A program made the position numbers and the translations under genes. Source: SMBSF63 sp034003545 (GTDB taxonomy: Bacteria; Chloroflexota; Anaerolineae; Anaerolineales; Anaerolineaceae). Taken from it: a stretch of DNA of 64,000 nucleotides. A model generated the notes under the pieces. That model saw nothing but the letters and a program-made list of their open reading frames with translations. It had not been told where the DNA came from and made no database searches. Every line of letters starts with the position of its first letter. Position 1 is the stretch's first letter. Shown here piece by piece: positions 9,019 through 17,296 of the stretch. Location: the NCBI GenBank assembly GCA_964447155.1, contig CAYURM010000010.1:31389-95388 (forward strand), read 5' to 3'.

Positions 9019-9945
9019 ATGAAAAGAGCACTGCGAATCCTGCTGTTTGTTGTCGTCGGGCTGCTGGTTGTATTTGCCCTGTTCTCCACCGCTCACCTGG
9101 TGGTGGTCAAAGGCCAGGTCGAGCGTGAAGGACTGGAAATGCCCATCTTTATCCCTGAACTGGAAACAACCACCAGCCTGGAGATCCTGCCATTATTTGA
9201 AGCGGAAGCCCTGAACGAAGATTTGGAAAAGGGGCATGGCGTTTCCTACCTGGTCCGCACGGATCAGGCCAGCATCATCCTTGACCTGGGGATGAACCCG
9301 CCGGACACGGTCCTGCCCTACTTCCTGCGCAATTTTGGCACGCTGAAACAGGACTGGGAAACGCTGGATGCAATCGTTATCTCGCATCCTCACCCGGATC
9401 ATGTCGGCGGCAATCAGGCGTGGCAGCATGACAGCTTCACCCTCGGTGATTTCCGCCTGCCGTTATCCGGGATCACGTTTTACACACCCATCCCGATGAC
9501 CTACCCCGGCGCAACATTGGTGTATGCCCAGGAACCCGCTCTGGTGGCACCAGACATTGCCACTACGGGCGTACTCTCCTATGTGGAAGTCTTCCCGCTT
9601 TCCCTGCTGGAACCGAAAGGTCATGAGCAGGCTTTGGTGGTGCGCGTGGAGGGTGAGGGCCTGGTCGTGATCACCGGCTGCGGACACCCCGGTCTGCAAC
9701 GGCTGGTGGAACGCGCCGAAGCCCTGTACCGTGAGCCGGTGGTCGGCGTGGTGGGCGGACTGCATTATGGCAACGCCAGCGCCGCAGATTTACAGCCAGA
9801 GATCGAATTTCTGGCTGAGCGTCAACCCGGGCTGGTCGCTTTATCACCGCACGACAGCCTGCCGGCAGCCATTCAGACTTTTGCGGACGCATTCCCCCAG
9901 GCGTATCAGGAGATCAAGGTCGGCCAGGCGATCCAGTTCCCGTGA
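9019..9945 (+). CDS. MBL-fold metallo-hydrolase with N-terminal membrane anchor
   Basis: A 308-residue protein with an N-terminal hydrophobic segment (LRILLFVVVGLLVVFALF) that should anchor it or act as a signal. The catalytic part has the metal motif SHPHPDHVGG (HxHxDH), a second site GCGHPGLQ and a third GGLHYGN. This pattern resembles the COG1237 group of metallo-beta-lactamase-fold enzymes. The substrate is unknown. It is the last gene of the 6.6-9.9 kb run; an AAAGGAA site precedes the ATG at 9019. Confidence 0.87.
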   Translation: MKRALRILLFVVVGLLVVFALFSTAHLVVVKGQVEREGLEMPIFIPELETTTSLEILPLFEAEALNEDLEKGHGVSYLVRTDQASIILDLGMNPPDTVLPYFLRNFGTLKQDWETLDAIVISHPHPDHVGGNQAWQHDSFTLGDFRLPLSGITFYTPIPMTYPGATLVYAQEPALVAPDIATTGVLSYVEVFPLSLLEPKGHEQALVVRVEGEGLVVITGCGHPGLQRLVERAEALYREPVVGVVGGLHYGNASAADLQPEIEFLAERQPGLVALSPHDSLPAAIQTFADAFPQAYQEIKVGQAIQFP

Positions 9946-9999
9946 AGCTGTTGATCACGGTATGCAGGGTGGGTCACCAGCCCGCCCTGCTGATTTAAT

Positions 10000-10395
10000 C
10001 TAGAACAGCCGAATGATCGTATAGCTCAGGAACGCGACTGTTCCCGCCAGGGCGGTTCCCCACAAAATATCGACCACCGTCAGCAGCACCGGCCAATCCT
10101 TCAGTGTAGACAGATTGGTCAGGTCATAGGTCATATAAGTAATCAGACCGTAAGCAAGACCATGCAGGAGAGCGGTTTGCCAGCTGCCCCTATCCAGGGC
10201 TGGGCGGATCACAACCAGATACAGGGCGAAGTTATAGATCGCATAAAAAGCGATTGCTACCGGCCAGTTGGTCTGGCTGCGCATCAGGCTGCCCAACTGC
10301 TGCTGATAGAATTTTCTGGCAACCAGACCCAGCCAAACCAGATCAATTCCCATGAATACAGCGAAGGTAATGAAGAAATTTCGGACGATCTCCAT
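10000..10395 (-). CDS. DUF2177 family membrane protein
   Basis: A 131-residue protein with four transmembrane segments. The conserved features of DUF2177 are visible: N-terminal FMGIDLVWLG, then ARKFYQQQLG, and GLAYGLITYMTYDLTNLSTLKDWP. The function is unknown; members are small inner-membrane proteins. An AAAGGA site precedes the ATG. It follows the HAD gene on the same strand with a 59-base gap. Confidence 0.88.
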   Translation of the reverse strand: MEIVRNFFITFAVFMGIDLVWLGLVARKFYQQQLGSLMRSQTNWPVAIAFYAIYNFALYLVVIRPALDRGSWQTALLHGLAYGLITYMTYDLTNLSTLKDWPVLLTVVDILWGTALAGTVAFLSYTIIRLF

Positions 10396-10454
10396 AAGTA
10401 AATCCTTTCAACCTGCTTTAATTTTTTGCTGTTCTGGTGTGTGCAGAGAGCACG

Positions 10455-11120
10455 CTACTGCATTTCCTGCACGCGTACGATTAACCTGTTCGTGGATGAT
10501 TTATCTGCCAGTACGTGAATATCGGTCAATTGGCGGGCAATCACCGTCGCATGGCCCAGCCCATCGACTGCATGGGTGCTGGCAATCGCGATTACGCGCA
10601 TCCCGGCACTGCGGCCAGACTGGATGCCGGCGGGGGCATCTTCGAACACCACACATGCTTCGGGATTCACACCCAGGCGGCTGGCAGCCAGCAGGTAGGG
10701 TTCCGGGTCAGGTTTGCCTTTACGCACGTCATTGCCGGTGACGAGAACCTGCGGCATGGGCAGGCCGGCCAGTTGAATGCGGTTAACTGCCACGCCGTGC
10801 GTGCCGGAGGTGGCGATTGCCCACCGCCGGGGAGGAATTGATCGCAAGAGGGAAACTGCCCCGCCCATCACCATCACGCCATTGGGATCAATGGCTGCTT
10901 TGGCCTCGATCTGCTCGGTTTCCAGCACCGCGTTGAGGTGAGGCGCCATCAAACCAACTGTTTCCAGCGTGCGGCGTCCATGCGCCACCGTCATGACCGT
11001 GTGGACATCCAGGCTGTGTTGGTTCGCCCACATGCTCCAGGCATGTTCAACAGCTGCCGCTGAATCAACCAGCACGCCATCCAGGTCAAAAATGAGTGCC
11101 TCGCATTTCAATTCAATCAT
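10455..11120 (-). CDS. HAD-superfamily (subfamily IA) sugar-phosphatase-like hydrolase
   Basis: A 221-residue cytosolic phosphatase. All four HAD motifs are present: I DLDGVLVDS (nucleophile Asp), II ATSGT, III the Lys in GKPDPEPYL, and IV FEDAPAGIQSG. The cap lies between motifs I and II. This most resembles the YfbT / beta-phosphoglucomutase-like sugar-phosphatase branch; the real substrate cannot be told from sequence. AAGGAAAG precedes the ATG. Confidence 0.88.
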   Translation of the reverse strand: MIELKCEALIFDLDGVLVDSAAAVEHAWSMWANQHSLDVHTVMTVAHGRRTLETVGLMAPHLNAVLETEQIEAKAAIDPNGVMVMGGAVSLLRSIPPRRWAIATSGTHGVAVNRIQLAGLPMPQVLVTGNDVRKGKPDPEPYLLAASRLGVNPEACVVFEDAPAGIQSGRSAGMRVIAIASTHAVDGLGHATVIARQLTDIHVLADKSSTNRLIVRVQEMQ

Positions 11121-11288
11121 GCTGCTCTTTCCTTTTCTGATATTGTATACGATCTGTCAAAAGGAGGGGAGCCTGTTTTGTCACAGGAGTGTTCAAAATG
11201 TTGGGGAAGGTCACCTGCCAGTTAAATACGCAGCTCGAACAGCATCCCACGGCGCCTGAACGTCACCATTTTGTTTTCAAACTTCGGT

Positions 11289-12296
11289 TCAGTAGGCAAA
11301 AAATCCTCGCAGGAAGATGTTCAGTAAATCTTTTTCCCGCGCGTGGTTCAACCCCGCCTGCCAGATGCGGTCATGCGGCCAGGTCTTCACATAAGCCAGC
11401 GTATCACGGATGGTATCCTCGATCGGGCGTAATTTCAGGCCTGCGGCCAGGGCGCGGCTGACGTCAACGCGCAGGAAACCGGCGATGGTCGGGTCGGACT
11501 CTGTCAGCCACAAGGGCATCTCAATCCATTCCCCCACTGAATTCTCCATCAGGAAATCTTCGGGGACCCATTTCAGCTCAGCATTGGACTGAATGACCTT
11601 CACACATGTATCCAGCAGGCGGCCCATCGTCATCCATCCATCCGGACTGACAACGTTGAAAACCCCGTTCTGCTGCCCTTCCGCCTGATTGAGGATCCAG
11701 GCGGCCGTGTCGCGTACATCAATAAATTGGATCGGCCGCTCTGGCCGGCCAGGGGCCAGCACCTCACCGCCCTGGGCGATGCGGTACGGCCAGTAGGAGA
11801 AACGATCGGTCTCATCATGCGGACCGACCATTAAGCCCGGTCGCACGATCAAAGCCCGCCCGGCCATGCCAGACTGCACCACCTGCTCGCACTGCGCCTT
11901 GAACGGGCCATAATACGCAGTATTGGTCTCATCGACAATCTCAGCCTGTAACTGAACCGTGGAGGCATCTTCTTTCAACCCGGGCTGGCTGGTATCAGCA
12001 TACACAGAAATGCTGGAAATGAAGACGTACTGTCCCACATTGCGCGCCAGCAGATTGACCGACTGGCGCACCACCCGGGGCACATAACCGCTGGTATCAA
12101 TGACAGCATCCCATTGGCGGCCTTGCAAAGCAGCCAGATCGCCATCCCGGTTGCCATACAGCTTCTCCAGCTCCGGGAACAAGCTTCCATTGGTCAATCC
12201 GCGGTTGAATAACGTGACCGTATGTCCGCGGCGCTGCGCATCTTCTGCCAATGCCCGCCCCAGAAACACCGTTCCGCCCAGGATTAAAATATTCAT
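11289..12296 (-). CDS. NAD-dependent epimerase/dehydratase-like extended SDR (CSP41-like)
   Basis: A 335-residue Rossmann protein. The N-terminus ILGGTVFLGRALAEDAQRRG is the nucleotide-binding loop of the reductase/CSP41-like subgroup, and YGPFK supplies the YxxxK pair. The substrate is unknown. The ATG at 12294-12296 was chosen because it begins the fold and has a GTGAGG site upstream. It is the last gene of a four-gene minus-strand run (SDR, DUF3048, nitroreductase, this gene) with gaps of about 30 bases. Confidence 0.82.
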   Translation of the reverse strand: MNILILGGTVFLGRALAEDAQRRGHTVTLFNRGLTNGSLFPELEKLYGNRDGDLAALQGRQWDAVIDTSGYVPRVVRQSVNLLARNVGQYVFISSISVYADTSQPGLKEDASTVQLQAEIVDETNTAYYGPFKAQCEQVVQSGMAGRALIVRPGLMVGPHDETDRFSYWPYRIAQGGEVLAPGRPERPIQFIDVRDTAAWILNQAEGQQNGVFNVVSPDGWMTMGRLLDTCVKVIQSNAELKWVPEDFLMENSVGEWIEMPLWLTESDPTIAGFLRVDVSRALAAGLKLRPIEDTIRDTLAYVKTWPHDRIWQAGLNHAREKDLLNIFLRGFFAY

Positions 12297-12327
12297 ACCA
12301 GCCTCACTCTCCAAACAAATCGTTGTC

Positions 12328-12912
12328 TTATTTCTCTTTTTTGTCCCGGCGGTCCAAGATCCAGGCAATCAGCACCACCCCCAATGCCAGCGGCCATAAC
12401 CAGGCCAGGTCTACTTCCAGGCCAGGGGGAGTTAGTTCCTCAGTGGGATCAAAGCGCAGCCAGTAAATCCTGTCCTTGTTTGCCAGCACGGCTTCCACCG
12501 TGGGTTCAATCCCCAGCGATTCGAGATACCAGGCCAGCATCCCCGGCGTAGAATTCATGCCCTCTTTGAAAAAGAGGGTCATCTCTTCATCGTCCGTCAA
12601 CCGGGAGGCAATCATCGCCTCCGTTCCGTCTGCGGTTTGCACAGTCACCCGCGGGTCAACCAGGATATTCTGGTAATAGTCCGCCCGCTCACCATAGGCA
12701 CACGGGGCATATTTCTTGCCGTTGATGCGGTGACACTCGATCATCGTGTGGCGCGGCAGGCCGGATTTGCGTCCGGTGGTGGTCAGGATCATCACCACCT
12801 TGCCCACCACCGGTCCCAGCCCCAGCCGCCAGGAAAAGATGGGCGCCTTGAAAATCCACCGCATCCAGTCACTCTGGGGATACAATGCCAACCTATCGGG
12901 TTTTTCTTTCAT
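12328..12912 (-). CDS. DUF385 nitroreductase (deazaflavin-dependent type) with C-terminal membrane anchor
   Basis: A 194-residue protein. The core has KVVMILTTTGRKSGLPRHT and later YQNILVDPRVTVQ, the pattern of the DUF385 / Ddn-like family, whose characterised members reduce quinones or nitro compounds with F420H2. The last 30 residues form a hydrophobic helix (LAWLWPLALGVVLIAWIL) followed by RRDKKEK, a tail anchor that plain Ddn proteins lack. F420 use is inferred from the family only. It stands 33 bases after DUF3048 and 31 bases before the epimerase. Confidence 0.82.
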   Translation of the reverse strand: MKEKPDRLALYPQSDWMRWIFKAPIFSWRLGLGPVVGKVVMILTTTGRKSGLPRHTMIECHRINGKKYAPCAYGERADYYQNILVDPRVTVQTADGTEAMIASRLTDDEEMTLFFKEGMNSTPGMLAWYLESLGIEPTVEAVLANKDRIYWLRFDPTEELTPPGLEVDLAWLWPLALGVVLIAWILDRRDKKEK

Positions 12913-12945
12913 GCCTGCTCCTTAAAAAATAGAGAATTGCTCGTG

Positions 12946-14217
12946 TCAGGGAGGCGGGGTGGGCGACGGCCAGCCGCCGGCGACGGGTGCCTGAAAATGG
13001 ATGGCCCAAGTGGCCGATCCGGGTTCATTCCCCGCTTGCAGCTCCCCATAAACAAATGATTCCACAGTTTCATTATACGCTGTAAATTGCGGCACGATCA
13101 TCACCCAGGTGCGGCCATTTTTCAACGGGAAGGGATTTCCTTCGCCATCAATGAAACGGATTGGCCGCAAACGACCGGTGGTACGTTCGTACGCCTCGTT
13201 GGCTGTTGTCCAGTAAGCTTCATACATGTTTCCATCGCGAAAAATGAGCGCCGGCAGACGGCTGATATACACCAGATCGATGTCAAAAAATGTGGGGGTG
13301 AAAAAGCGATGTTGGGCAAACAGCACGACGACATTTTCTTTGGTCAGCGGCATGCCGGTCAATTTGTCTTCAAAAGGCAAGACCCGCTCGCCGGCCTGGT
13401 CACCCTGCAAGCGCAGATAGGTCCCACGTTCTTTATCATACTCCCAAAATACCTGGTCGGTGTAGTGGTAAGGCACCCAAATCCGCTCGGCGGGCTTTCC
13501 GCCGTCTGGCGGCTGCGGATCAAAGCGCAGACCGGTCAAGGCAGGTTTGCCGCGCCGGGTGACCGTATCCGCAGCAATGGTTTTCAGCTCCTCCGGAGAA
13601 ATAAAAGCGGTATTCGGGTCTTCAGCCCCCTCAACGCCAAAAACGATGTTGCGCTCTTCCAGATGGGGCATCACCAGTGAAGAAGCCGAACCAAACACCA
13701 GATACCCGCGATACAACTCACGCAGGGTCTCATGCGGCAGCCGCCCGGAGCGCAGCGGGCCAACATCCTCCGGCGGATATTCGCCGTAGAAAATCGACAG
13801 GAAACGGGTGACGCCCTCGCCAATATACATTTCATACACGAAGTCGGCATACGACAAACCGGACTGCGGGCGGGTGGTGCTCGGCGAATTGGAAATGGAC
13901 ACCAGCCCGGGAGCGAGTGAAAGCAGCGCGGGATCGCTCACCGGCAGTCCGGTTAACGGGTTGACGCCCTCCGGGAAGCTGTCCGGCCCGACCGCCTGGG
14001 CGGAAGGTATGGCAATATGAGCAGGCAACACGGTGCGCGTTGGCATCGGGGTAAGCGTGGCTGGTGCAGGTGAAACTGTGCCCGTAACGGGGGGAATCAA
14101 AGTCGCAGCAGCGGTCAGGGTGGGGGTCAGGGCAGCGGGCGACGCCTGGCAGGCCGACAGCAGGACAAGCACCAGCACACCACACCCGGCAAGCCAGCGG
14201 CCTCCCCCGTTCATCAT
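12946..14217 (-). CDS. DUF3048 (YerB-like) lipoprotein
   Basis: A 423-residue exported lipoprotein. A signal peptide ends in the lipobox LLSAC, then a Thr/Pro/Ala-rich linker leads to the DUF3048 domain: NPLTGLPVSD, NSPSTTRPQSGLSYADFVYE, GPLRSGRLPH and a second half rich in aromatic residues. Its role at the cell surface is unknown. The start ATG (14215-14217) overlaps the stop of the upstream SDR gene as ATGA, so translation is probably coupled; an in-frame ATG 18 bases earlier is less likely because it has no ribosome binding site. Confidence 0.87.
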   Translation of the reverse strand: MMNGGGRWLAGCGVLVLVLLSACQASPAALTPTLTAAATLIPPVTGTVSPAPATLTPMPTRTVLPAHIAIPSAQAVGPDSFPEGVNPLTGLPVSDPALLSLAPGLVSISNSPSTTRPQSGLSYADFVYEMYIGEGVTRFLSIFYGEYPPEDVGPLRSGRLPHETLRELYRGYLVFGSASSLVMPHLEERNIVFGVEGAEDPNTAFISPEELKTIAADTVTRRGKPALTGLRFDPQPPDGGKPAERIWVPYHYTDQVFWEYDKERGTYLRLQGDQAGERVLPFEDKLTGMPLTKENVVVLFAQHRFFTPTFFDIDLVYISRLPALIFRDGNMYEAYWTTANEAYERTTGRLRPIRFIDGEGNPFPLKNGRTWVMIVPQFTAYNETVESFVYGELQAGNEPGSATWAIHFQAPVAGGWPSPTPPP

Positions 14218-15026
14218 CTTGCCAATCCGGTCCATTCTGCACTGATCTGCCAGAACTGCTTTTGCAGGGCAGGGTCCTGGGCCTGTTCACCGGCATCGAC
14301 TTGCCGGACATGCTCAAAATACGCCCCGCTCACCTCCGCCACCTCCGGCGAGCTTGCCAGGTACACGGATGTAGCTGCGCCGGACTCGATGCTGCTGCCG
14401 CTCATTCCAAAGGCATTCCGCAGCAGCTTGGTGTCCACCGTCCCGGGATGCAGGCTGTTGGCGGTCACGCTGCTGCCCGCCAGGCGTTCGGCCAGCTCGC
14501 GGGTCATCAGGATGTTGCCCAGTTTGGACAGGGCATACGCTGCGTTGCCGCGGTAGCGCTGCTCGCCCTGCAGATCATCCATGTCCAGGCCGCGCACCGT
14601 GTGCAGGGTGGAACTGACGGTGACAATCCGCCCGGCGGGGGATTTTTTCAACAGCGGCAGGAGGAGATTGGTCAGCAGGAAAGGGGCCAGATGATTAACG
14701 GCCAGCGTCATCTCATAGCCATCTTCGCTGAGCGTGCGTTCCTTGAAATGCCCCCCGGCATTATTGACGAGCACATCCAGCCGCTCCACGCGCCGTTTGA
14801 CTTCCTCGGCCATCGCACGCACCTGCGCCAGACTGGCAAAATCTGCCAGCACATATTCCACCTGCGGGCTGCCGCTCTGGCTGCGTATCTCGTCCACAGC
14901 CTGCTGACAGCGCGCTTCACTGCGCCCATGCACCAGCACGCGCGCGCCTTTGCGCGCCAACTGTAAAGCTGTCTCTTTGCCAATCCCATCGGTAGCACCG
15001 GTGATCAATACATTTTTATTCTTCAT
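14214..15026 (-). CDS. Short-chain dehydrogenase/reductase (retinol dehydrogenase-like)
   Basis: A 270-residue classical SDR. Cofactor motif GATDGIGKETA (residues 10-20), NNAG, catalytic Ser in VTVSSTLH, and YALSK with the YxxxK pair. The profile resembles retinol/WW-domain-oxidoreductase-like SDRs that prefer NADP. The substrate is unknown. ATGAGGAAAA precedes the start. It heads the operon with DUF3048, nitroreductase and epimerase. Confidence 0.88.
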   Translation of the reverse strand: MKNKNVLITGATDGIGKETALQLARKGARVLVHGRSEARCQQAVDEIRSQSGSPQVEYVLADFASLAQVRAMAEEVKRRVERLDVLVNNAGGHFKERTLSEDGYEMTLAVNHLAPFLLTNLLLPLLKKSPAGRIVTVSSTLHTVRGLDMDDLQGEQRYRGNAAYALSKLGNILMTRELAERLAGSSVTANSLHPGTVDTKLLRNAFGMSGSSIESGAATSVYLASSPEVAEVSGAYFEHVRQVDAGEQAQDPALQKQFWQISAEWTGLAR

Positions 15027-15135
15027 CGGTAATTTTCCTCATTTTCTGATCTCAACATCTCCATTATACGGCAGATTAAAATCGGGAGAAAGCAGCTGGC
15101 TTTCTCCCGATATATTCACCTGCTTATTATCGCTG

Positions 15136-15543
15136 CTAACGGCTCAACAAAAACTCGATGATCAGTTGTTTTTCCTCTTCGTTGATCTTCGCGCCATACC
15201 CGATCATCCGGTCAAGGGTCGCTTCCCACTCTTCACGAGTCTTGTCCGCGTTAAATATGCGGCCCAGGTCATGGTTGCCCGCCACTTTGGTTGCAATCAG
15301 GGCTTCCACGTCAACGCCCGCGGTCAGTGCATCTTCAGCAGGCGCTTCCGTTTCCATTGTTTCGGTTTCTGCCAGTGCGGTCTCCTCGGTAGGGACTGGC
15401 TCAACTTTTTCCGTGGCGGGTATTTCGTCCGCGGGCAGGGCTTCCTGCGTTTTTGGCGGCGCCTCTGTTTGGGGTGCACAGGCAGCCAACACCAGCACAA
15501 CGGTCAGCAGCAAGCCCATCACCATAAATTTTTTCTTGTTCAT
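15136..15543 (-). CDS. Lipoprotein with a degenerate cytochrome-c-like domain
   Basis: A 135-residue lipoprotein: lipobox LAAC with Cys22, an acidic Glu/Thr/Pro-rich linker (about 25-75), then a C-terminal domain. That domain has the shape of a small monohaem cytochrome c found in quinohaemoprotein-type proteins (TREEW, DRMIGYGAKINEEEKQLI), but the place expected for CxxCH reads VAGNH (87-91): the His is kept and both cysteines are lost. Covalent haem binding is therefore unlikely. The start follows a CAGGAGA site. A strong promoter and a Fur-like palindrome lie upstream. The cytochrome link is my alignment by eye. Confidence 0.7.
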   Translation of the reverse strand: MNKKKFMVMGLLLTVVLVLAACAPQTEAPPKTQEALPADEIPATEKVEPVPTEETALAETETMETEAPAEDALTAGVDVEALIATKVAGNHDLGRIFNADKTREEWEATLDRMIGYGAKINEEEKQLIIEFLLSR

Positions 15544-15577
15544 CTTTTTTATCTCCTGGATTATCAGTTTAACAACA

Positions 15578-15604
15578 TAATTAAGATAAATATTATCCTA
15601 ATTA
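15578..15604. promoter_or_regulatory. 27-bp palindromic operator (Fur/DtxR-like) over the lipoprotein promoter
   Basis: Left arm TAATTAAGATAA (15578-15589) and right arm TTATCCTAATTA (15593-15604) match at 11 of 12 positions around three bases. The core GATAA/TTATC resembles metalloregulator boxes; 11 of 14 informative positions fit the Fur 7-1-7 consensus. It covers the -10 box of the minus-strand promoter. Confidence 0.55.
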
Positions 15605-15618
15605 TGACGGGGTGTCAA
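15590..15618 (-). promoter_or_regulatory. Sigma-70-type promoter of the degenerate-cytochrome lipoprotein
   Basis: On the minus strand, -35 TTGACA (15618-15613), a 17-base spacer and -10 TAATAT (15595-15590). It lies about 47 bases before the ATG at 15543 and overlaps the palindrome at 15578-15604. Confidence 0.65.
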
Positions 15619-15718
15619 CGCTCCAGAGATACCATTAAATTTATCACCCTAAAGCAGCTCCTTCTCAATTGAATCAACAGGCCAACAAATCCCCCCATCT
15701 TCTCTATTCACTTTTCCA

Positions 15719-15751
15719 TAAAAAACCGCCTTCCTGAGGGGGAAGGCGGTT
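15719..15751 (-). terminator. Intrinsic terminator of the rubrerythrin gene
   Basis: An 11-bp stem, AACCGCCTTCC (15724-15734) with GGAAGGCGGTT (15741-15751), followed on the minus strand by a T-run (15725-15720). It lies 24 bases after the rubrerythrin stop. Confidence 0.85.
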
Positions 15752-15774
15752 CGTGGATGGCAACGCAATGCGGA

Positions 15775-16269
15775 TTAACTGACTTTCATAAAGCGGGAGC
15801 CAGCCGTGCCGCAGATCGGGCAGGTCTCCGGGGCTTCACGGCGGTGGGTGGAACCGCACACGGGACAAACATAATACTCATATTCTTCCTGCTCTTCCAG
15901 GCTGTCCAGCATTTCCTGGTAAAAAGCACGGTGCTGCTTCTCAACTTCCAGGGCATAGCCAAAACTGCGCAAGGCGCGTTTCTCATTTTCCAGCTCGGCA
16001 TCATTGATGAAGGCCGGATACATTTCTTCCGCTTCGTAATTCTCGCCAGCCATGGCATCCTTCAGGTTTTCTTCAGTTGTTTTAATCCCGTTCATCGCCC
16101 GTAAATGATTGTGCGCATGCACGGTTTCGGCTGCTGCTGCAGCGCGGAACAAACGGGCAGCCTGGGCAAAGCCTTCTTTGTCCGCCTTATCAGCATAGGC
16201 CAGGTATTTCCGGTTCGCCTGTGATTCACCAGCGAAGGCGGCTTGCAGATCTTCCATTGACTTGGACAT
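15775..16269 (-). CDS. rbr: Rubrerythrin
   Basis: A 164-residue protein with an N-terminal ferritin-like four-helix di-iron domain (ESQANRKYLAYADKA, ETVHAHNH, ENYEAEEMYPAF, EVEKQHRAFYQ supply Glu/His ligands) and a C-terminal rubredoxin-like zinc ribbon, YVCPVCG ... CPICG. Rubrerythrins reduce hydrogen peroxide in the cytoplasm of anaerobes. TGAGGAG precedes the ATG at 16267-16269. A single-gene unit ended by the terminator at 15719-15751. Confidence 0.95.
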   Translation of the reverse strand: MSKSMEDLQAAFAGESQANRKYLAYADKADKEGFAQAARLFRAAAAAETVHAHNHLRAMNGIKTTEENLKDAMAGENYEAEEMYPAFINDAELENEKRALRSFGYALEVEKQHRAFYQEMLDSLEEQEEYEYYVCPVCGSTHRREAPETCPICGTAGSRFMKVS

Positions 16270-16375
16270 CTTTTTTCTCCTCATCATAACAGTGTAGGTT
16301 GATACGAATAAAATGGTTTCATGAGTCCAGACCTGAACACAGGCCAACACGCAACAGCCCCCATTATAGCTGAAA

Positions 16376-17287
16376 TCAGGAAATTTGCAGAGCGGCAAGA
16401 ATCAACAACAGGGAAGTCAGTCCGCTGGCGCCCCACAACAAATAGGCGATCAGATGCTGCTTCCAGCGGTGATACAAAAACATCCCGCCAATCAAGTCCA
16501 CCAGCAGCACCACTACCCCCAGCGCAGGCAGCAAAAGCAGCTGCTGCACCGGGCCGGCTTCACGCGGCAAGCCATCGCTGTCAAAGCCCAGCGAAACCAG
16601 TTCACGACCGGGCAGCTGCAGGGCCACCACCACCAGCAGACCGATCAACAGGAAAACGCTGACCGCCAGCAGGATGCGTACCCAGCGGTCGGCCAGCATC
16701 TGGCGCAAAAAAATCACCGGCTGGGTGGAATAAGCTGCCATCGGAGAAAGGCTGCCCATTTCCATCGCACGCCGAAAAGCGCGTTCGAAAGCGCGCATAT
16801 CCACCGGAGAAATGACAAATACGCAGCGCGGTGTGGCAACCAGCAGGAGATTATTCACATCGGAGGCCATAAATTCCACCCGGCCGAGGCCTTCCACGTT
16901 GCGCGTGCCCACCACCGCACCCGGCAGCCGGATCGCGGGCAGGGGCAGGGTAAAACCCAGTTCTTCAGCGTTGCGCAGCCATTCAATCTCCTGCAAAGGA
17001 ATATCCTCTCCGCGCAGCCCCCAGCGCAGACGCAGTCCGTCGCGCTCCAGGGTGTAGGTGGCGCTCAACAATCCATACAGGTTATACACCAGCAAAGGCA
17101 AGGGAATCAGCACCAAAATGCCGAGCAGCAGCAGCCACAAAAAACCGGGTTCGCCCTGCCTGGCAGACAACTGCCAGAAACATACGCCGCCAGCCGCCGC
17201 CGACAGCAGGGACAGGCCGGCATGCAGCAGCAGCCCGGTGCGCCGGAAGGGGCGGAATATTTCAGCAGTGGCAATAGTTGTTTCCAT
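16376..17287 (-). CDS. PH-domain-like membrane protein
   Basis: A 303-residue protein with two N-terminal transmembrane helices, a central soluble stretch (about 75-170) that reads like a bacterial PH domain (YTLERDGLRLRWG, then IPLQEIEWLRNAEE and VFVISPVDMRAFERAF), and three more helices towards the C-terminus. It is probably a membrane protein of unknown role. It starts nine bases after the DegT-type aminotransferase, so the two share a transcript. No strong ribosome binding site is visible. Confidence 0.7.
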   Translation of the reverse strand: METTIATAEIFRPFRRTGLLLHAGLSLLSAAAGGVCFWQLSARQGEPGFLWLLLLGILVLIPLPLLVYNLYGLLSATYTLERDGLRLRWGLRGEDIPLQEIEWLRNAEELGFTLPLPAIRLPGAVVGTRNVEGLGRVEFMASDVNNLLLVATPRCVFVISPVDMRAFERAFRRAMEMGSLSPMAAYSTQPVIFLRQMLADRWVRILLAVSVFLLIGLLVVVALQLPGRELVSLGFDSDGLPREAGPVQQLLLLPALGVVVLLVDLIGGMFLYHRWKQHLIAYLLWGASGLTSLLLILAALQIS

Positions 17288-17296
17288 CGTCTTGGG

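Noticed and set aside
14262..14966. 234-codon plus-strand frame
   Set aside because: Antisense to the SDR gene with conserved motifs.
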